64,000 nt of DNA from Atrina japonica (Eukaryota > Mollusca > Bivalvia > Pterioida > Pinnidae), in NCBI GenBank assembly GCA_030159075.1, contig BROG01000547.1:443092-507091 (forward strand). The letters run 5' to 3'. The position numbers and the translations under genes are program-made. Below the pieces are notes generated by a model, which saw nothing but the letters and a program-made list of their open reading frames with translations, searched no databases and had not been told where the DNA came from. Of this stretch, positions 12,396 through 26,304 are shown in pieces; positions within the stretch are counted from its first letter, which is position 1, and each line of letters starts with the position of its first letter.

Positions 12396-12898
12396 TGGAT
12401 TCTCTGGTTTTGTCTGATACTTTTTATTAGGAAGAGCTTGTGTCATCACCAGGAGCTAAGTATAACAAGTTGAAGTCACAGGTTTTTCAGTAAGACTGAA
12501 GACAGATCCTTTTCACAGTAGTTTAAGAAAATCATGCAAATATGTGTATGTGTATACAGAAACAAACAAAAACAAATAGGATTAGAAATGTAGTTTGCAG
12601 ACTTCTGTGATTTTCTAATGTACTTTTCTAACATGTTCAATGTGCAGAAGTTGAAAATAACTAATACAAAACTCAGAAATTCCAAGAAGAATGATAAACA
12701 CACCAAAGTTTGGTTTTATTTAAAAAGACCAGAACAAATGCTTAAGATGATAGTTTCAATATTTGTATGGTTGCAACGTGAAATGAAACAGATTTTAAAG
12801 AAGTTTATAAATAGAAAAGTTTGTTAAAAATATTGTTTTTGTAGTTTAGTTTTACAAGTGAAAAAATGATTTTACAACATTGTTTTTATTTTATGTAG

Positions 12899-12971
12899 TG
12901 TCGAGAACTTTATTTCTGTGTGAAAGAAGCTATGGAAAAAGCGGCAGCAAGAAATAATGGAAAATTACCAG
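12899..12971 (+). CDS. MADD: MADD exon f
   Basis: Acceptor ttatgtag, donor GTACGT. It encodes CRELYFCVKEAMEKAAAR followed by a short linker, ending one base into a Gly codon shared with the exon at 16,087. Confidence 0.95.
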
Positions 12972-14471
12972 GTACGTCCAAGATCACGTTGCTGGGCAGG
13001 TGAAAATGATGTTGAAAGTAAAGTCAAAGAGTATCATAGATAAATTTTGAATATCAAAGTAGCGAAGTCTTACAAAAAGATACATTTGAATAAAACAGGA
13101 AAATTTATATTTGATAAATTTAACTTTTTCGCAATTTAGTCAGGATGAAAATATTAGATGGACAGCAACATAGACAATCTGTATTAGATTCTGTATCCTG
13201 ATGTTTTTGCCATGATTAATTTTGCCCTGATTTAACAGAAAACATATTTGCCCTTTCTTAACTTTGCCTTGAATTATCATAGTCATGGGTAGCATGTATG
13301 TTTGATGCTTTTGACTATTGACTTTGATATTTGCACTGGCAATTGAAATTCCATCAAAGGACTAAAAATTAGGGGAGGGGATGGCAGGCATCAAAACTTC
13401 AAGTATCCAGTATCTATAGGGCCAAGTAAAAAAATACTTCTGGTTCTCAGACACTGCCATGTGCAAAAAGAAATTGCTGATGAAACCATTTGTTTCACAT
13501 TTCATAAAAAAGTCACTGCCGCGTGGCAAGTAAAAATGTCAGTCATTTCAAAAGGCTTAAGTTTCGAAAATGATCCATTTCTTTCTATTTGTAATTCAAA
13601 ATGCATTTCTAAAACCCAATTAGAAACTAAAATAATTTTTTTATTGACAATTCAACACGTAAATCTTTATCTCATGCCCAAATATATCACAGAACACATT
13701 GTGTGTTTTCTGCTGTTGTTTGCAGTTTATGGAGGAAGTGAAAGTTGGGTTTTAAATGAAAGAACCAATACTGAACGGAACTGAATTTGAGGATGTGTTA
13801 AAATGATGATACATGTGACACTATATAGTGTATAAAAGTTTTAAAATCTGAATTAAATGTAAGTGAATGAAAAAGTACAATAAGTTACTGTGAACAAACG
13901 TTTTAATACATAAAAATGGATAGCTATTGTTTTCAAAAATGAAACTTTTGGAATTTGCATTGATTTTTAGACACATAGTTGTTACATTTTGTACAGCTTT
14001 GTAAAATAGTAATGATAATGATTGATGATAATTATGATGATGCATTTACAATTAATTTTCTTGTAGTTTCAAAATATTTTTTTGTTTTTGATAAATATAT
14101 AATCTTTTAGCTACTTTATATTTTTGTTGATATTTCAGTTTTAGAACAAAGTGAACAAGACAATCACATAACTTTTTATTACATTTTATTGAAGGTCTCA
14201 ATAAAAGACATTTTTTTATTACATAAAGTCTTCTTATTATCATGCCTTCAAGGTATATAAACAATAATTTTGAAATAAAAAGTAAAAATAGAATACCTAC
14301 CTACCTTGCCCATTTTGGAAGGCTAATTGTCTGAGAACCAGAATATTTTTGTTACATGGCCGAAATCATCTTATTTTAATGCCTATATTTTGAGTCGTAT
14401 AAGAGTTATTTCTCTTGGGTCTCGCTCTATAAAGTATCAAAATTCACATTATGTATATATTGTTGATAGTG

Positions 14472-14850
14472 TTGGACCTCTGTGGCCGAGTGGTTAGAGC
14501 ATCATACTTTGAATGATGAAGTCTTTCTCTCCTGGTCAGCGCAGGTTCAACCTCGCTGGAACCTAAGCTGATTTTTGAACCTAAGCAGGTTTTTTTGTTA
14601 GTTTGAAAGTTTTTTGCTAGCTTGCCAGGTTTTTTTGTTACAAAGTTTGCTAGTTTGCCAGGTTTTTTTGTTACAAAGTTTGCTAGCTTACCAGGTTTTT
14701 TTGTTACAAAGTTTGCTAGTTTGCCAGGTTTTTTTGTTACAATAGCTTGCCATTCCCAAAAACTACTCCTTCCTCGACCAAATAACTGGAAAACTGTTTG
14801 AGTGTGGCATAACACACCATTCAGAATTCAAATTTAAAAAAACAAATGGA
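14472..14850 (+). mobile_element. SINE family A copy with internal tandem insert
   Basis: The tRNA-like head (ctgtggccgagtggttagag, then a degenerate B box ggttcaacc) is followed by about five ~33-bp copies of ccaggtttttttgttacaaa+gtttgctag, then the usual tail (cataacacaccattcagaat). It is a SINE rather than a tRNA gene: the acceptor stem and anticodon arm do not pair. Confidence 0.75.
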
Positions 14851-15014
14851 AAATAGTCTCACAAGATTGCTATATAGTTTGAGTATTCTTGACTTTAATA
14901 CAAACAAGTGGAAGTATAAATGGTAGAACAGGTATGCTTATGTAAAAGATGTTAAATTTCTGCCATTGTTGAGTCAGTGAAATAACAGGTAGAATATATA
15001 TAGTACATGTATGG

Positions 15015-15934
15015 CTAATCAGTAGGGCTGCAACGATACACTGTAATGATGATACAATACGTATTGCGATTCGTACCTGATGATACAATACATTTACGAT
15101 ACACAGGAATAAAACAACTAAGTTGAAAATTCAATAAATGACATCATTGCATTTCTGTGCACTTACTTTTAAAAATAAAGTTTTTGTTTTTCATATCCTG
15201 TTTATTCTGTTTTGTTTACTTTTAATATGAACTAAATGAGATTTATCTTGTTATATAAATTAGTGACTACATTTGTGGAGAAATATATTCGAGAAGGAAC
15301 ATCATATTTTGACTCAAAATCTTAATCAATTTTCTGAAACCATCAGATTCTACACTACTGAAAGGTCGTAAATAAGTCACAAGAAACTGAGCTATTGCTT
15401 TTGAAATAGCCGTGGCCCTCAGCAAACTGATTGATAACTTTGTGTTCATTGATTGTTGCAAACTATGTTGCCACTGCGAACCTACAATTTATTTTAACTT
15501 TAGGCTTCGATTCATAATTTATAATTTACGTTTGGATGATGTCGCTTCATGTCAAATGACACGTTTGTCAACTTCATAGTTTCATCAGTTATGTAAGGTA
15601 TATCCATGTTACAAAGACGACAAGTGGTGCAAGTTTTTCATACTTATGTTGATTCTCCTGACATTTGTAGCTTTTTGAACCCCGTGTGAGCCCATATTGG
15701 CGACTTATATGATGAAGGTGCCATGGGGGCACAAGTTCGTCCATTTTTCTGGTGAGTGAACTGCTATTCATCATGTTGTTTGTCAGTAAACTGGAAATAG
15801 AGTATACAGTCTAAAACTGAAAACGGATAAATCCGGAAAATATCGCGGGTGTATCAACATATCGTGTATCGTACAGAAGGTAAAATACTGCGATATATCA
15901 TAGTTCAGTATATCATTGCACTACTACAAATCAG
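15015..15934. mobile_element. hAT-like non-autonomous transposon
   Basis: Ends TAGGGCTGCAACGATACACTG-like (15,023) and its inverted copy (to 15,926) are flanked by near-identical 8-bp duplications CTAATCAG (15,015-15,022) and CAAATCAG (15,927-15,934). An 8-bp duplication and this terminus type point to hAT. The 904-bp interior has no transposase; a minus-strand open stretch of 61 codons at 15,589-15,774 could be a remnant but I cannot name it. Confidence 0.75.
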
Positions 15935-16086
15935 TAGGAATGTTTAAACATGCCATTGACACTGAAGGGGAGTTAACTCTGAAGTTACTTATTGAAGGCT
16001 ACCTATAGGAGTAAAAGTGTCTTCAGTTGTTCTGTCAGTACATCAAAATCAATATGTTTTGTAAATATTCCTTATCTGTTGTGTAG

Positions 16087-16193
16087 GTCCTGAGCTTGGA
16101 GGAGAATTTCCAGTACAAGATTTAAAGTCTGGACAAGGTGGTTTGTTACAAGTGTGTATGGAAGGCATTGGTTTGCTACTAGCTAACAGCAAG
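16087..16193 (+). CDS. MADD: MADD exon g
   Basis: Acceptor gttgtgtag, donor GTATAC. It encodes [18 protein letters not shown] and [17 protein letters not shown]. The LLLANSK ending is more like arthropod than vertebrate MADD as I recall them. Ends in phase 0. Confidence 0.96.
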
Positions 16194-16849
16194 GTATACA
16201 CCCATCTCTTACTGATCTACTCACTGTTTGGTCAGTAATCATTGTATAGCCATTAGCATATGTAAAGCAATATGAAAAAGAAAGGAATTTGAGTTTTATA
16301 ATTTCAATCATATAACCTTTGTGTAAGTACTTGTTGCAGAAACATTACTGTGTTTAAAGATAAAAAAGTTATTATCAGAAAAACCCTTTCAACCCTGTAG
16401 ACCATAATGGACTAGTCTGAAACATTAGAACAGAGCACATCACTGACATACTCAGGGGTGAAAGGGTCAAATGTGAGATATTTCATTTTACTGGAGACAC
16501 CTTTGATTAAAGACTGGAATCCCTGATTTATTACAGAGAATCTCTGTCAGAGACCAGTCTAAATGTTACATCATGTGTATTTAGAACAGTGCAGCAACAG
16601 TAAATAACACAGATCAATCTATACATAATTTAATCATTTCATATACTGATGTGCTTATGGCTATACAACTTGTTTATATAGTTAATTCAACACAATGTAT
16701 AAAAGATACTGTAACCAGGTTCAGACAAAGTCAAGTTTATATGTATATTCTGTTGTATTGTAAGTAAAAGTTTTGATTTCAATTTCCTGTGGGATTCTAT
16801 GTTCTTGTCATCCCTGGTTACAATATCTTCAGTATTGATTGTCGCTATG

Positions 16850-17455
16850 TGCAGTGTGCTTACCTACTGAACTGTGTATCTGTAGTATCTGCTATCTAAA
16901 AGTTTGTACTGAACTGTGTACTAGAATAAAATGGTATCTAACAGTTTGTACTGAACTGTGTATCTGTAGTACATGGTATCTGACAGTTTGTACTGAACTG
17001 TGTATCTGTAGTACATGGTATCTGACAGTTTGTACTGAACTGTGTATCTGTAGTACATGGTATCTGACAGTTTGTACTGAACTGTGTAGTACTAGAAGTA
17101 AATGATATCTAACAGTTTGTACTGAACTGTGTATCTGTAGTACATGGTATCTAACAGTTTGTACTGAACTGTGTATCTGTAGTACATGGTATCTGACAGT
17201 TTGTACTGAACTGTGTAGTACTAGAAGTAAATGATATCTAACAGTTTGTACTGAACTGTGTATCTGTAGTACATGGTATCTAACAGTTTGTACTAAACTG
17301 TGTATCTGTAGTACATGGTATCTGACAGTTTGTACTGAACTGTGTAGTACTAGAAGTAAATGATATCTAACAGTTTGTACTGAACTGTGTATCTGTAGTT
17401 CATGGTATCTAAGTTTGTACTAAACTGTGTATCTGTTGTACATGGTATCTCACAA
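16850..17455. repeat. minisatellite, 42-bp unit
   Basis: Tandem acagtttgtactgaactgtg + tatctgtagtacatggtatctg; the 42-bp period keeps a frame open on the + strand. Confidence 0.95.
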
Positions 17456-17654
17456 GGGACTAGAGATTTTGTCTGCATCAGCCATTTTGACTTTGATGTA
17501 ATTGTACCAGTACGGGGATACACAATATAAGTCTATAATTACATATATTTATTTTGCTTTTATGTAATGATACTATAATAATTCCCAACAACTTTCTCAT
17601 ACATTTAAAAATTTCCCTGTGGAAAAAATTGGCTGTGGGATATACATATTAGTT

Positions 17655-17945
17655 TATATCACTTAGTTTTGACTTTGATGTAATAATACCAGAACCAAGA
17701 CTCAGTTAAGTATATATCACTTAGTTTTGACTTTGATGTAATAATACCAGAACCAAGAGACTCAGTTAAGTCTATATCACTTAGTTTTAACTTTGATGTC
17801 ATAGTACTAGTACTGGAATACACAGATGAGTCTCTATCACTTAGTTTTGACTTAGGGGTCATGGTACCAGTACTGCAATACACAGATGAGTCTATATCAC
17901 TTAGTTTTGACTTATATGTCATGATACCGGTGCCGGGGATACACA
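17655..17945. repeat. minisatellite, ~60-bp unit
   Basis: About five copies of tatatcacttagttttgact followed by a variable second half. Confidence 0.9.
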
Positions 17946-18764
17946 CTTTAGTTTGTATTTCTATTGTAAGTCAGTGTTATGTATGCAGTGTTGTTTTTGT
18001 ATGTGTGTGTTTTCTGATTTTTGCTATTTTCCTCCTGAATATTGCTTATTATTTCAAATGAATTGAAATTGATAACACAACATTAAAACAAACAAAAACA
18101 TTTCACTGTATTTCACTTACATGAACAACAATGATATTATTTGAATTATTTTATTTTGATTAAATCTAACACAAAAAACCCCCACTGCTACAAAGGTCAA
18201 GAAATTGGGTGTGGAAACATAATGACATTGACTGCATAATTGACACTGCCAGCTTTGTATATCAGTGTCATCAAAATTTCAATTATGTCATGGTGTCAGT
18301 TATGTCACAATGTCAATAATGTCACAGTTTTCTTTGCATTAGTCAAATTACAATTGATAAGGTGTATAGGAAAATGCATCACACTGCAGAATTTTAATTC
18401 TAGCAAACGTGTGCACTAATCGGGTTTCTGGTGTATTTCACTTACCTATATGGTGTTATTTATGGACGCATTTCTGCCTTTAAAACATCATATTGTATTC
18501 ATTGTGTTTAAATTTCATCAATTTGAAGATAAGGAGGAGAGTTTTGAGTTCTTCAAGAACTCTTGTTTTGTTTGTGGGTTTAGCATTGTAGCAAAGATGT
18601 TTGTAGTCAACAGTATCCATTAATCATCCATAAATATGCCACTGAATACAAATTTAAATTCATTGACAGTATCAGAAATGAATGTTTATTTACATGATCT
18701 CTTTGTCTTTTTGAGTCAGCAAATTAAAATAATTTTAAACAGTAGTTCTAGCTTCCTGTGATAA

Positions 18765-19560
18765 CACTTTCTAGCCATTAGGTCTTAGAAAAAAGTTTGG
18801 TGACACTTTCTGGCTATCAGGACTTAGAGAAAACTGTGGTTACACTTTCTAGCCATCAAGGCTTTTGGAAAACTGTGGTTAAACTTTCTGGCCATCAGAT
18901 CTTAGGGAAAACTGGTGACACTTTCTGGCTATCAGGACTTACGGAAAACTGTGGTGACACTTTCTAGCCATCAAGGCTTTGGGAAAACTGGTGAAACTTT
19001 CTGGCCATCAGATCTTAGGGAAAACTGGTGACACTTTCTGGCTATCAGGACTTAGGGAAAACTGTAGTGACACTTTTTAGCCGTCAAGGCTTGGGGAAAA
19101 CTGTGATGACACTTTCATGCCATCAGGTCTTAGGGAAAACTGTAGTGACACTTTCTTGCCATCAGGTCTTAGGGAAAACTGTAGTGACACTTTCTGGCCA
19201 TCAGGACTTAGGGAAAACTGTGATGACACTTTTTGGCCATCAGGACTTAGGGAAAACTGGTGACACTTTCTAGCCATCAGATCTTAGGGAAAAATGTAGT
19301 GACACTTTCTGGCCATCAGATCTTAGGGAAAGCTGTTGTGACACATTCTGGCCATCAGGTCTTAGGGAAAACTGTAGTGACACTTTCTGGCCATAAGGTC
19401 TTAAAGAAAACTGTGGTGACACTTTCTTTTTTTTTTATTCTTTTATTTGTTTGATTTTGTATATGTATTTTGTTGTTTTTTTTTCTTTTTTCTTTTTTCT
19501 GTTTGGCTATCAGATCTTAGGAAAAACCATGAATACACTTTCTGGCCATCAGGCTTAGAA
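18765..19560. repeat. minisatellite, ~36-39-bp unit
   Basis: Copies of gacactttctggccatcagg + acttagggaaaactgt, interrupted near 19,425 by a T-rich tract. Confidence 0.95.
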
Positions 19561-19799
19561 AAAAGAAAAAAGCAATTGATGATGCTTAGCCATACTTCTT
19601 GACTTAGTTGTTGTCAGTAAAACATCCCTGTGTAGTGTAAGAGAGACTTACAAAAATTGAATCACATGACTAGAAGTCAATAAAAGATGGAATAGATGAA
19701 TGTTCCAATGAACAAATGAATATTTATGGACATTTTATATATATAAACAAACTATGTACCTTCTGTTAAGTTGTTGTCACAGGTATATAATGAATCAGG

Positions 19800-20110
19800 T
19801 TTGATGTAAACATTCGGTAAATTTTACAGTCGATATAATGGCCTTGTTTGCAACTACTATGTTTCACTTAATGACATGTTGAGTAACCTGTTCGGTAGCA
19901 TATTTTGAGTGGTCTATACCAGTTGTAACGAAAAGTTATTCATCACTTGAAAATTCATTTGAAAATGATTGTGGACTCACGGCGGGTGTGTCTGTCAACA
20001 TGGCATGCCTACTCCTTCAAGACACCTGATCCCACTCGTTTTCCTGAGATCCATGTTCACCAGAATTCCAAATTATTAGTCACCTGGACATCCTGAAGAT
20101 TGATAATTTG
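19800..20110 (+). repeat. dispersed repeat family C copy
   Basis: Shares the ggcgggtgtgtctgtcaaca and cacctgatcccactcg blocks with copies at 46,860 (+) and 49,430 (-). The class is unknown to me; I have the impression it is common in molluscs. Confidence 0.6.
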
Positions 20111-20690
20111 GAATATGTGAATTATATCCTGAAGAACTCAGAACTCTCTATGTATCAAAATTTACATTGTAATATTTAGTAAGAATAACAAAATGCCAGC
20201 TGTTACAGAAATGTGAAGCATTTTCTGTATGTGAAGTAAGGTCAGATTTTTGCCTTTGTTTCACAGATTTATCAATATTTATTTATATATATTCTTTAAT
20301 ATTGTACAGTTTAATCACACTTTTTCACTTTAAACTACGGCACATATTTGTGGGGTCCGATTGTCAGTATCTTAAGAATTTTGTGTTTTTACACTTTTTT
20401 TTACTTTTCATTTTTTGGCTTTTAATTTGCTTCCACAGTAAAGTGATTGGCACATACCTCTCTTTTGTTGATATGTTAATTGGCTTTATGTTTTTGATAA
20501 TTTTTAATGAAATTGTGATATTTCTGATTACCTTTTTTTACTGAATTAAAAAAAAAATACAAAGTAGATGTAACCCTGAAGACTTGCCAGTTATACTGAT
20601 CCTTTGTTATCAGTTAATCATAATGCTTATTTCATAGTCTTGTTCATGATATGTCACCTGATATAAGTTTATGCAAATTCCAACTCTTGT

Positions 20691-20852
20691 ACAGTGAAAC
20701 CTGTCATATCTGGCCCATTCTTTGCTTTTTGTGAATAGATACATGCTGAAAGGTCACATGACTCACATGTGATATATTATTGCAGTAAGTCATCAAAGGG
20801 AGAGAAATCTTGAGACTAATTCTCAAGTGTGAGATGAGATAGGTTTCACTGT
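20691..20852. mobile_element. MITE, 162 bp
   Basis: Ends ACAGTGAAACCTGTC and GATAGGTTTCACTGT are inverted repeats. No coding capacity. Confidence 0.7.
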
Positions 20853-21129
20853 TAAGTTTTGATCAAATTTGCTTGTGTCATACTGCAAATCATGTCTTAA
20901 AGAATTTCATTGGTTGATGACTATACATAGTGTCACAGGGTATGAATGATGAGCTATTTATAGTAATTGTGCTATGTCACTGAATGAATCCCTGAAGGAA
21001 ATTGATGAAAATTATTAGCCTCATTATTACCAATGGAGAAGGGCTGGATAATTATTATCATTTGAATTTCTATGCAGTTAGATCAATTGATATTATAAAA
21101 AGTATATATATATTTTATACTTCCTTAAC

Positions 21130-21625
21130 TGTATATCACAGTTTTTGGTTCACCCCTGAATTCTTTGACTATGTATATCACAGTTTTTGGTTCATACCTG
21201 AATTCTGTGACTATGTATATCACAGTTTTGGTTCACCCCTGAATTCTGTGACTATGTATATCACAGTTTTTGGTTCATACCTGAATTCTGTGACTATGTA
21301 TATCACAGCTTTTGGTTCACCCCTGAATTCTGTGACTATGTATATCACAGTTTTTGGTTCATACCTGAATTCTGTGACTATGTATATCACAGCTTTTGGT
21401 TCATACCTGAATTCTGTGACTGTATATCACAGTTTTTGGTTCATACCTGAATTCTGTGACTATGTATATCACAGTTTTTGGTTCATACCTGAATTCTGTG
21501 ACTATGTATATCACAGCTTTTGGTTCACCCCTGAATTCTGTGACTATGTATATCACAGTTTTTGGTTCATACCTGAATTCTGTGACTATGTATATCACAG
21601 ATTTTGGTTCATACATGAATTCATT
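21130..21625. repeat. minisatellite, 41-42-bp unit, ~12 copies
   Basis: Copies of tatcacagtttttggttcat + acctgaattctgtgactatgta. The multiple-of-three period keeps + and - frames open (up to 211 codons), which is not evidence of a gene. Confidence 0.95.
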
Positions 21626-21859
21626 AAAATTATCTAATTTGAAAATTTGAACCACTAATCATTTTGCAGTATGACAACTTTTATGTTATGTTTTCTCTAA
21701 TGGATGGGGGATTATATAAAATAAAAAAATATTTTTGTAAGTCAGTGTGAAATAACAGCTATATACTTCTTGTAGATGTATTATGTTTTCCTAATGCAGG
21801 TATACTAATGGATACAGGGGGGATTACATATAACATAAAAAAATAATTTTTGTGAAATA

Positions 21860-24530
21860 ATACAGGTATACTCACTATCAGCATGGAGTTGAAATAATGT
21901 ACAGGTATACTGACATACAGAGGTGAAATAATGTACAGGTATACTGACATACGGAGGTGAAATAATGTACACATATACTGACATACAGAGGTGAAATAAT
22001 GTACAGGTATACTGACATACAGAGGTGAAATAATGTACACATATACTGACATACAGAGGTGAAATAATGTACAGGTATACTGACATACGGAGGTGAAATA
22101 ATGTAATATACTGACATACAGAGGTGAAATAATGTACACATATACTATACTGACATACAGAGGTGAAATAATGTACAGGTATACTGTACATGACATACGG
22201 AGGTGAAATAATGTACACATACTATACTGACACTACATACGGAGGTGAAATAAATAGGTATACTGACACATATACTGACATACAGAGGTGTGAATATAAT
22301 GTACAGGTATGTACAGGTATACTGACATATGGAGGTGAAATAATGTACAGGTATACGGAGGTGAAATAATGACATACTGGAGGTGAAATAAAATATATCT
22401 ACACATATACTGACATACGGAGGTGAAATAATGTACACATATACTGACATACAGAGGTGAAATAATGTAAGGTAATGTACAGGTATACTGACATACGGAG
22501 GTGAAATAATGTACACATATATACGGAGAGGTGAAATAATGTACACATATACTGACAAACAGAGGTGAAATAATGTACAGGTATACTGACATACGGAGGT
22601 GAAATAATGTACACATATACTGACATACGGAGGTGAAATAATGTACAGGTATACTGACATACAGAGGTGAAATAATGTACAGGTATACTGACATACGGAG
22701 GTGCACATAAATAATGTACACATATACTGACATACGGAGGTGAAATAATGTACACATATACTGACATACAGAGGTGTAACACATATACTGACATACGGAG
22801 GTGAAATAATGTACAGGTATACTGACATACGGAGGTGAAATAATGTACATGTATACTGACATACAAAGGTGAAATAATGTACACATATACTGACATACGG
22901 AGGTGAAATAATGTACACATATACTGACATACGGAGGTGAAATAATGTACAGGTATACTGACATACGGAGGTGAAATAATGTACAGGTATACTGACATAC
23001 GGAGGTGAAATAATGTACAGGTACACAGACACACAGAGGTGAAATTATGTACAATTATGTACAGAGGTGAAATAATGTTTACTGACATACAGAGGTGAAA
23101 TAATGTACAGGTATACTGTACGGAGGTGAAATAAGACATTCGACATACAGAGGTGAAATAATGTACAGAAATAATGTACACATATACTGACAAACAGAGT
23201 TGAAATAATGTACATGTATACTGACATACAGAGGTGAAATAATGTACGCATATACTGACATACGGAGGAGAAATAATCTACACATATACTGACATACGGA
23301 GGTGAAATAATGTACATATATATTGACATACGGAGGTGAAATAATGTACAGGTATACTGACATGCGGAGGTGAAATAATGTACATATATAATTGACATAC
23401 ATACGGAGGTGAAATAATGTACAGGTATACTGACATGCGGAGGTGAAATAATCTACACATATACTGATATACGGAAGTGAAATAATGTACGCATATACTG
23501 ACATACGGACATACGGAGGTGTACAATATACTGACTACACAGGTATACTGACAAACAGAGTTGAAATAATGTACATGAATACTGACATACAGAGGTACAC
23601 AGACACACAGAGGTGAAATAATGTACAGAGGTGAAATAATGTACGCATATACTGACATACGGAGGAGAAATAATCTACACATATACTGACATACGGAGGT
23701 GAAATAATGTAAATGTACATATATATTGACATACGGAGGTGAAATAATGTACAGGTATACTGACATGCGGAGGTGAAATAATGTACATATATATTGACAT
23801 ACGGAGGTGAAATAATGTACAGGTATACTGACATGCGGAGGTGAAATAATCTACACATATACTGATATACGGAAGTGAAATAATGTACGCATATACTGAC
23901 ATACGGAGGTGAAATAATCTACACATATACTGACAGAGTTGAAATAATGTACATGTATACTGACATACGGAGGTGAAATAATGTACATGTATACTGACAT
24001 ACGGAGGTGAAATAATGTACAGGTATACTGACATATTGAGGTGAAATAATCTACATAATGTACAGGTATAATGACATATTGAGGTGAAATAATCTGACAT
24101 ACAGGTATACTGACATACGGAGGTGAAATAATCTACACCTATACTACATACATATACTGACATACGGAGGTGAAATAATGTACAGGTATACGGAGGTGAC
24201 ATACGGACATACGGAGGAAATAATGTACAGGTATACTGACATACGGAGGTGAAATAATCTACACATATACTGACATACGGAAGTGAAATAATATACACAT
24301 ATACTGACATACAGAGGTGAAATAATGTACAGGTATACTGACATACGGAGGTGAAATAATATACATGTATACTGACATACGGAGGTGAAATAATGTACAA
24401 GTATACTTACATATGGAAGTGAAATAATATACACATATACTGACATACAGAGGTGAAATAATGTACATGTATGCTGACATATGGAGGTGAAATAGTGTAC
24501 ACGTATACTGACATACAGACTTCCACGTAT
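21860..24530. repeat. minisatellite, 34-bp unit, ~75 copies
   Basis: Largest array of the window: tgacatacggaggtgaaata + atgtacaggtatac with indel variants and larger duplicated blocks. Several minus-strand frames stay open for 100-295 codons because the unit has no stop in any minus frame. Confidence 0.97.
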
Positions 24531-24767
24531 CTATTTCATTTTTAAAATTACATTCCAACTAACCCAAGCATTTATCATATATTGAACAAGTAGAGATAAA
24601 GTTACATATATAAATTGAAACAGTAGAAATTTGACAAATAGTTAAATTTTTCATCATTGTTTATGTTGCCATGGTAATATATGTTGTGGTGATGGCCATT
24701 GTCATGTGATGGCATTTAATTTTTTTACTCTTTCTTCCCTCTCTGCTAACTGTTTTCATGGTGACAG

Positions 24768-24776
24768 GAATTTGAG
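24768..24776 (+). CDS. MADD: candidate 9-nt MADD microexon
   Basis: GAATTTGAG (Glu-Phe-Glu) is flanked by ...GGTGACAG and GTAAATG. Upstream is a long pyrimidine-rich tract (ttttttactctttcttccct) and a branch-point-like CTAAC about 23 nt before the acceptor. Both neighbouring exons meet here in phase 0, so inclusion adds three residues. A match this short may be chance; the quality of the acceptor makes it worth testing. Confidence 0.4.
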
Positions 24777-25082
24777 GTAAATGTTATGTGTGTGTTGCCT
24801 AGCAATATCTATTTGATATCCAGTTGCCTTAGTTACACCAATTCATTGTTTAACATATATATATATATATATACATGTATAGATGCATTAAAGCCATACA
24901 ATCTTCTGAGATGAAACACAGATGGGTCACCAGCACAATTTGTTACAGGATTAATGTTATGGAAGGGAATATAGGGGTTGCATAGTGTGTGTATTTTTAA
25001 TGTAGAATAATGACTGAATGGCTACCTTTGAGCAGAAGACCAATAGATTTAGATTCCTTGATCTGTTGGATAAAGTGAAATG

Positions 25083-25085
<3 letters not shown>

Positions 25086-25132
<47 letters not shown>
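25086..25132. repeat. (GA)n microsatellite
   Basis: About 23 GA dinucleotides. Confidence 0.98.
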
Positions 25133-25133
<1 letters not shown>

Positions 25134-25189
25134 ATTTAGTTTTTTGTTGTTTTGTTTTTGAACGAGAATTTTTCAGTCATCTGGTAGTG

Positions 25190-25310
25190 GCCAGTTTTTT
25201 GTGGTAGAGGAGAGCTCTCAGTTACAATGTAATTGGGAAGAGAGTCTCCCATGGTTTAAAGCACAAAATGCTCTAATCACTTGGACACAGTAGTTTATTT
25301 GTATGCTATA
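25190..25310 (-). repeat. SINE family A remnant
   Basis: Degenerate minus-strand copy: tggccagttttttgtgg, agagagtctcccatggttta and gctctaatcacttggacaca match the head and core of the family. Confidence 0.55.
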
Positions 25311-26231
25311 AATATGCAACAAAAAGGGAGGCAGTACAGATGATCTGTCTATCTTTACAGTCATCAGTGAGTTACCAGTACAGCCTGTATAAATTGAACA
25401 AATTGTCATAAATCCTCTTAATTCAATCTTTTGTCCAGGATATTGTTGCCATTCCTGTTATACAATTTTTTTAAAGTAATCTGAGTCACTCTGGTAGGGT
25501 AGCCATTTGCAATCCTGTCAGTCACATGTCAATTATGTGCAAAATCTTTAGAATAATTTCAAATTTTCAACTGTTAGGCTACTTCTTTTTGACTTTGATA
25601 TACAGCACCTTTAAGATAAAGAAACAAAAAATATTTGATCATGAACCCTGGAACAGGGCTTTTGTAGTTAGGGTAGATTCTGAGGTGAAGGAGACTTCTT
25701 TCTGTGACTTGTTAATTCCAAAGTTTATAACACATGTTTAATTTTCAGTAAAACATTCTAGATACCGTTACATCCTGTATGGTTTTTCAGGTTTTGTATG
25801 TGGTTATGTGACCCTAACACTTATGTTTTGGATTTAGATTTTTAGAGAGTGCTGGCTGACTCCTGAACTCCATCTTAGAGCATTGTAGGGTTTTTACTGC
25901 GGTTTGCACAATGTGGTTTGTGTTGTACATTAGTGGACAGATGAATGTTTGTCTTTTTAGATAGAACAGTATCAAATTTCTTTTTTTTAATTTTGAGTTT
26001 GTATTTTGTTTTCTTTTCACTCTTTGATTTTTCCCCTTACCAAATCCAAGATATGATATAAATTTTGGAGGATTAGAATTGAAATTGATTTCATATTTCC
26101 ACACATGTCACTTGTCAATATATTTCTTCACATATACCATAAATTCGGCTGGACGAAATTCTACATTAGGTGTGGCTTCATTTCACAATCACTTTTGTGT
26201 AGTTAAGTCTGCTTTAACATTTTTATTTCAG

Positions 26232-26304
26232 TCATTTATTGAGCTAGGTCGAATCAAGAAATGTTTCACGCAGAAAGGCGGGATTTTTGTCTTAGAGGAA
26301 TTTG
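26232..26304 (+). CDS. MADD: MADD exon h
   Basis: Acceptor ttttatttcag, donor GTAAGG. It encodes SFIELGRIKKCFTQKGGIFV then LEEF, the conserved motif near the C-terminus. It ends one base into the next codon. Confidence 0.96.

Noticed and set aside
14472..14570. tRNA gene (Leu/Ser-like A and B boxes)
   Set aside because: No acceptor stem or anticodon arm can be folded, and matching sequences recur at 40.7 and 61.7 kb as SINE heads.
21759..24558. Large overlapping minus-strand open frames (up to 295 codons)
   Set aside because: They are translations of the 34-bp minisatellite, open in several frames at once, with no splice or start context.
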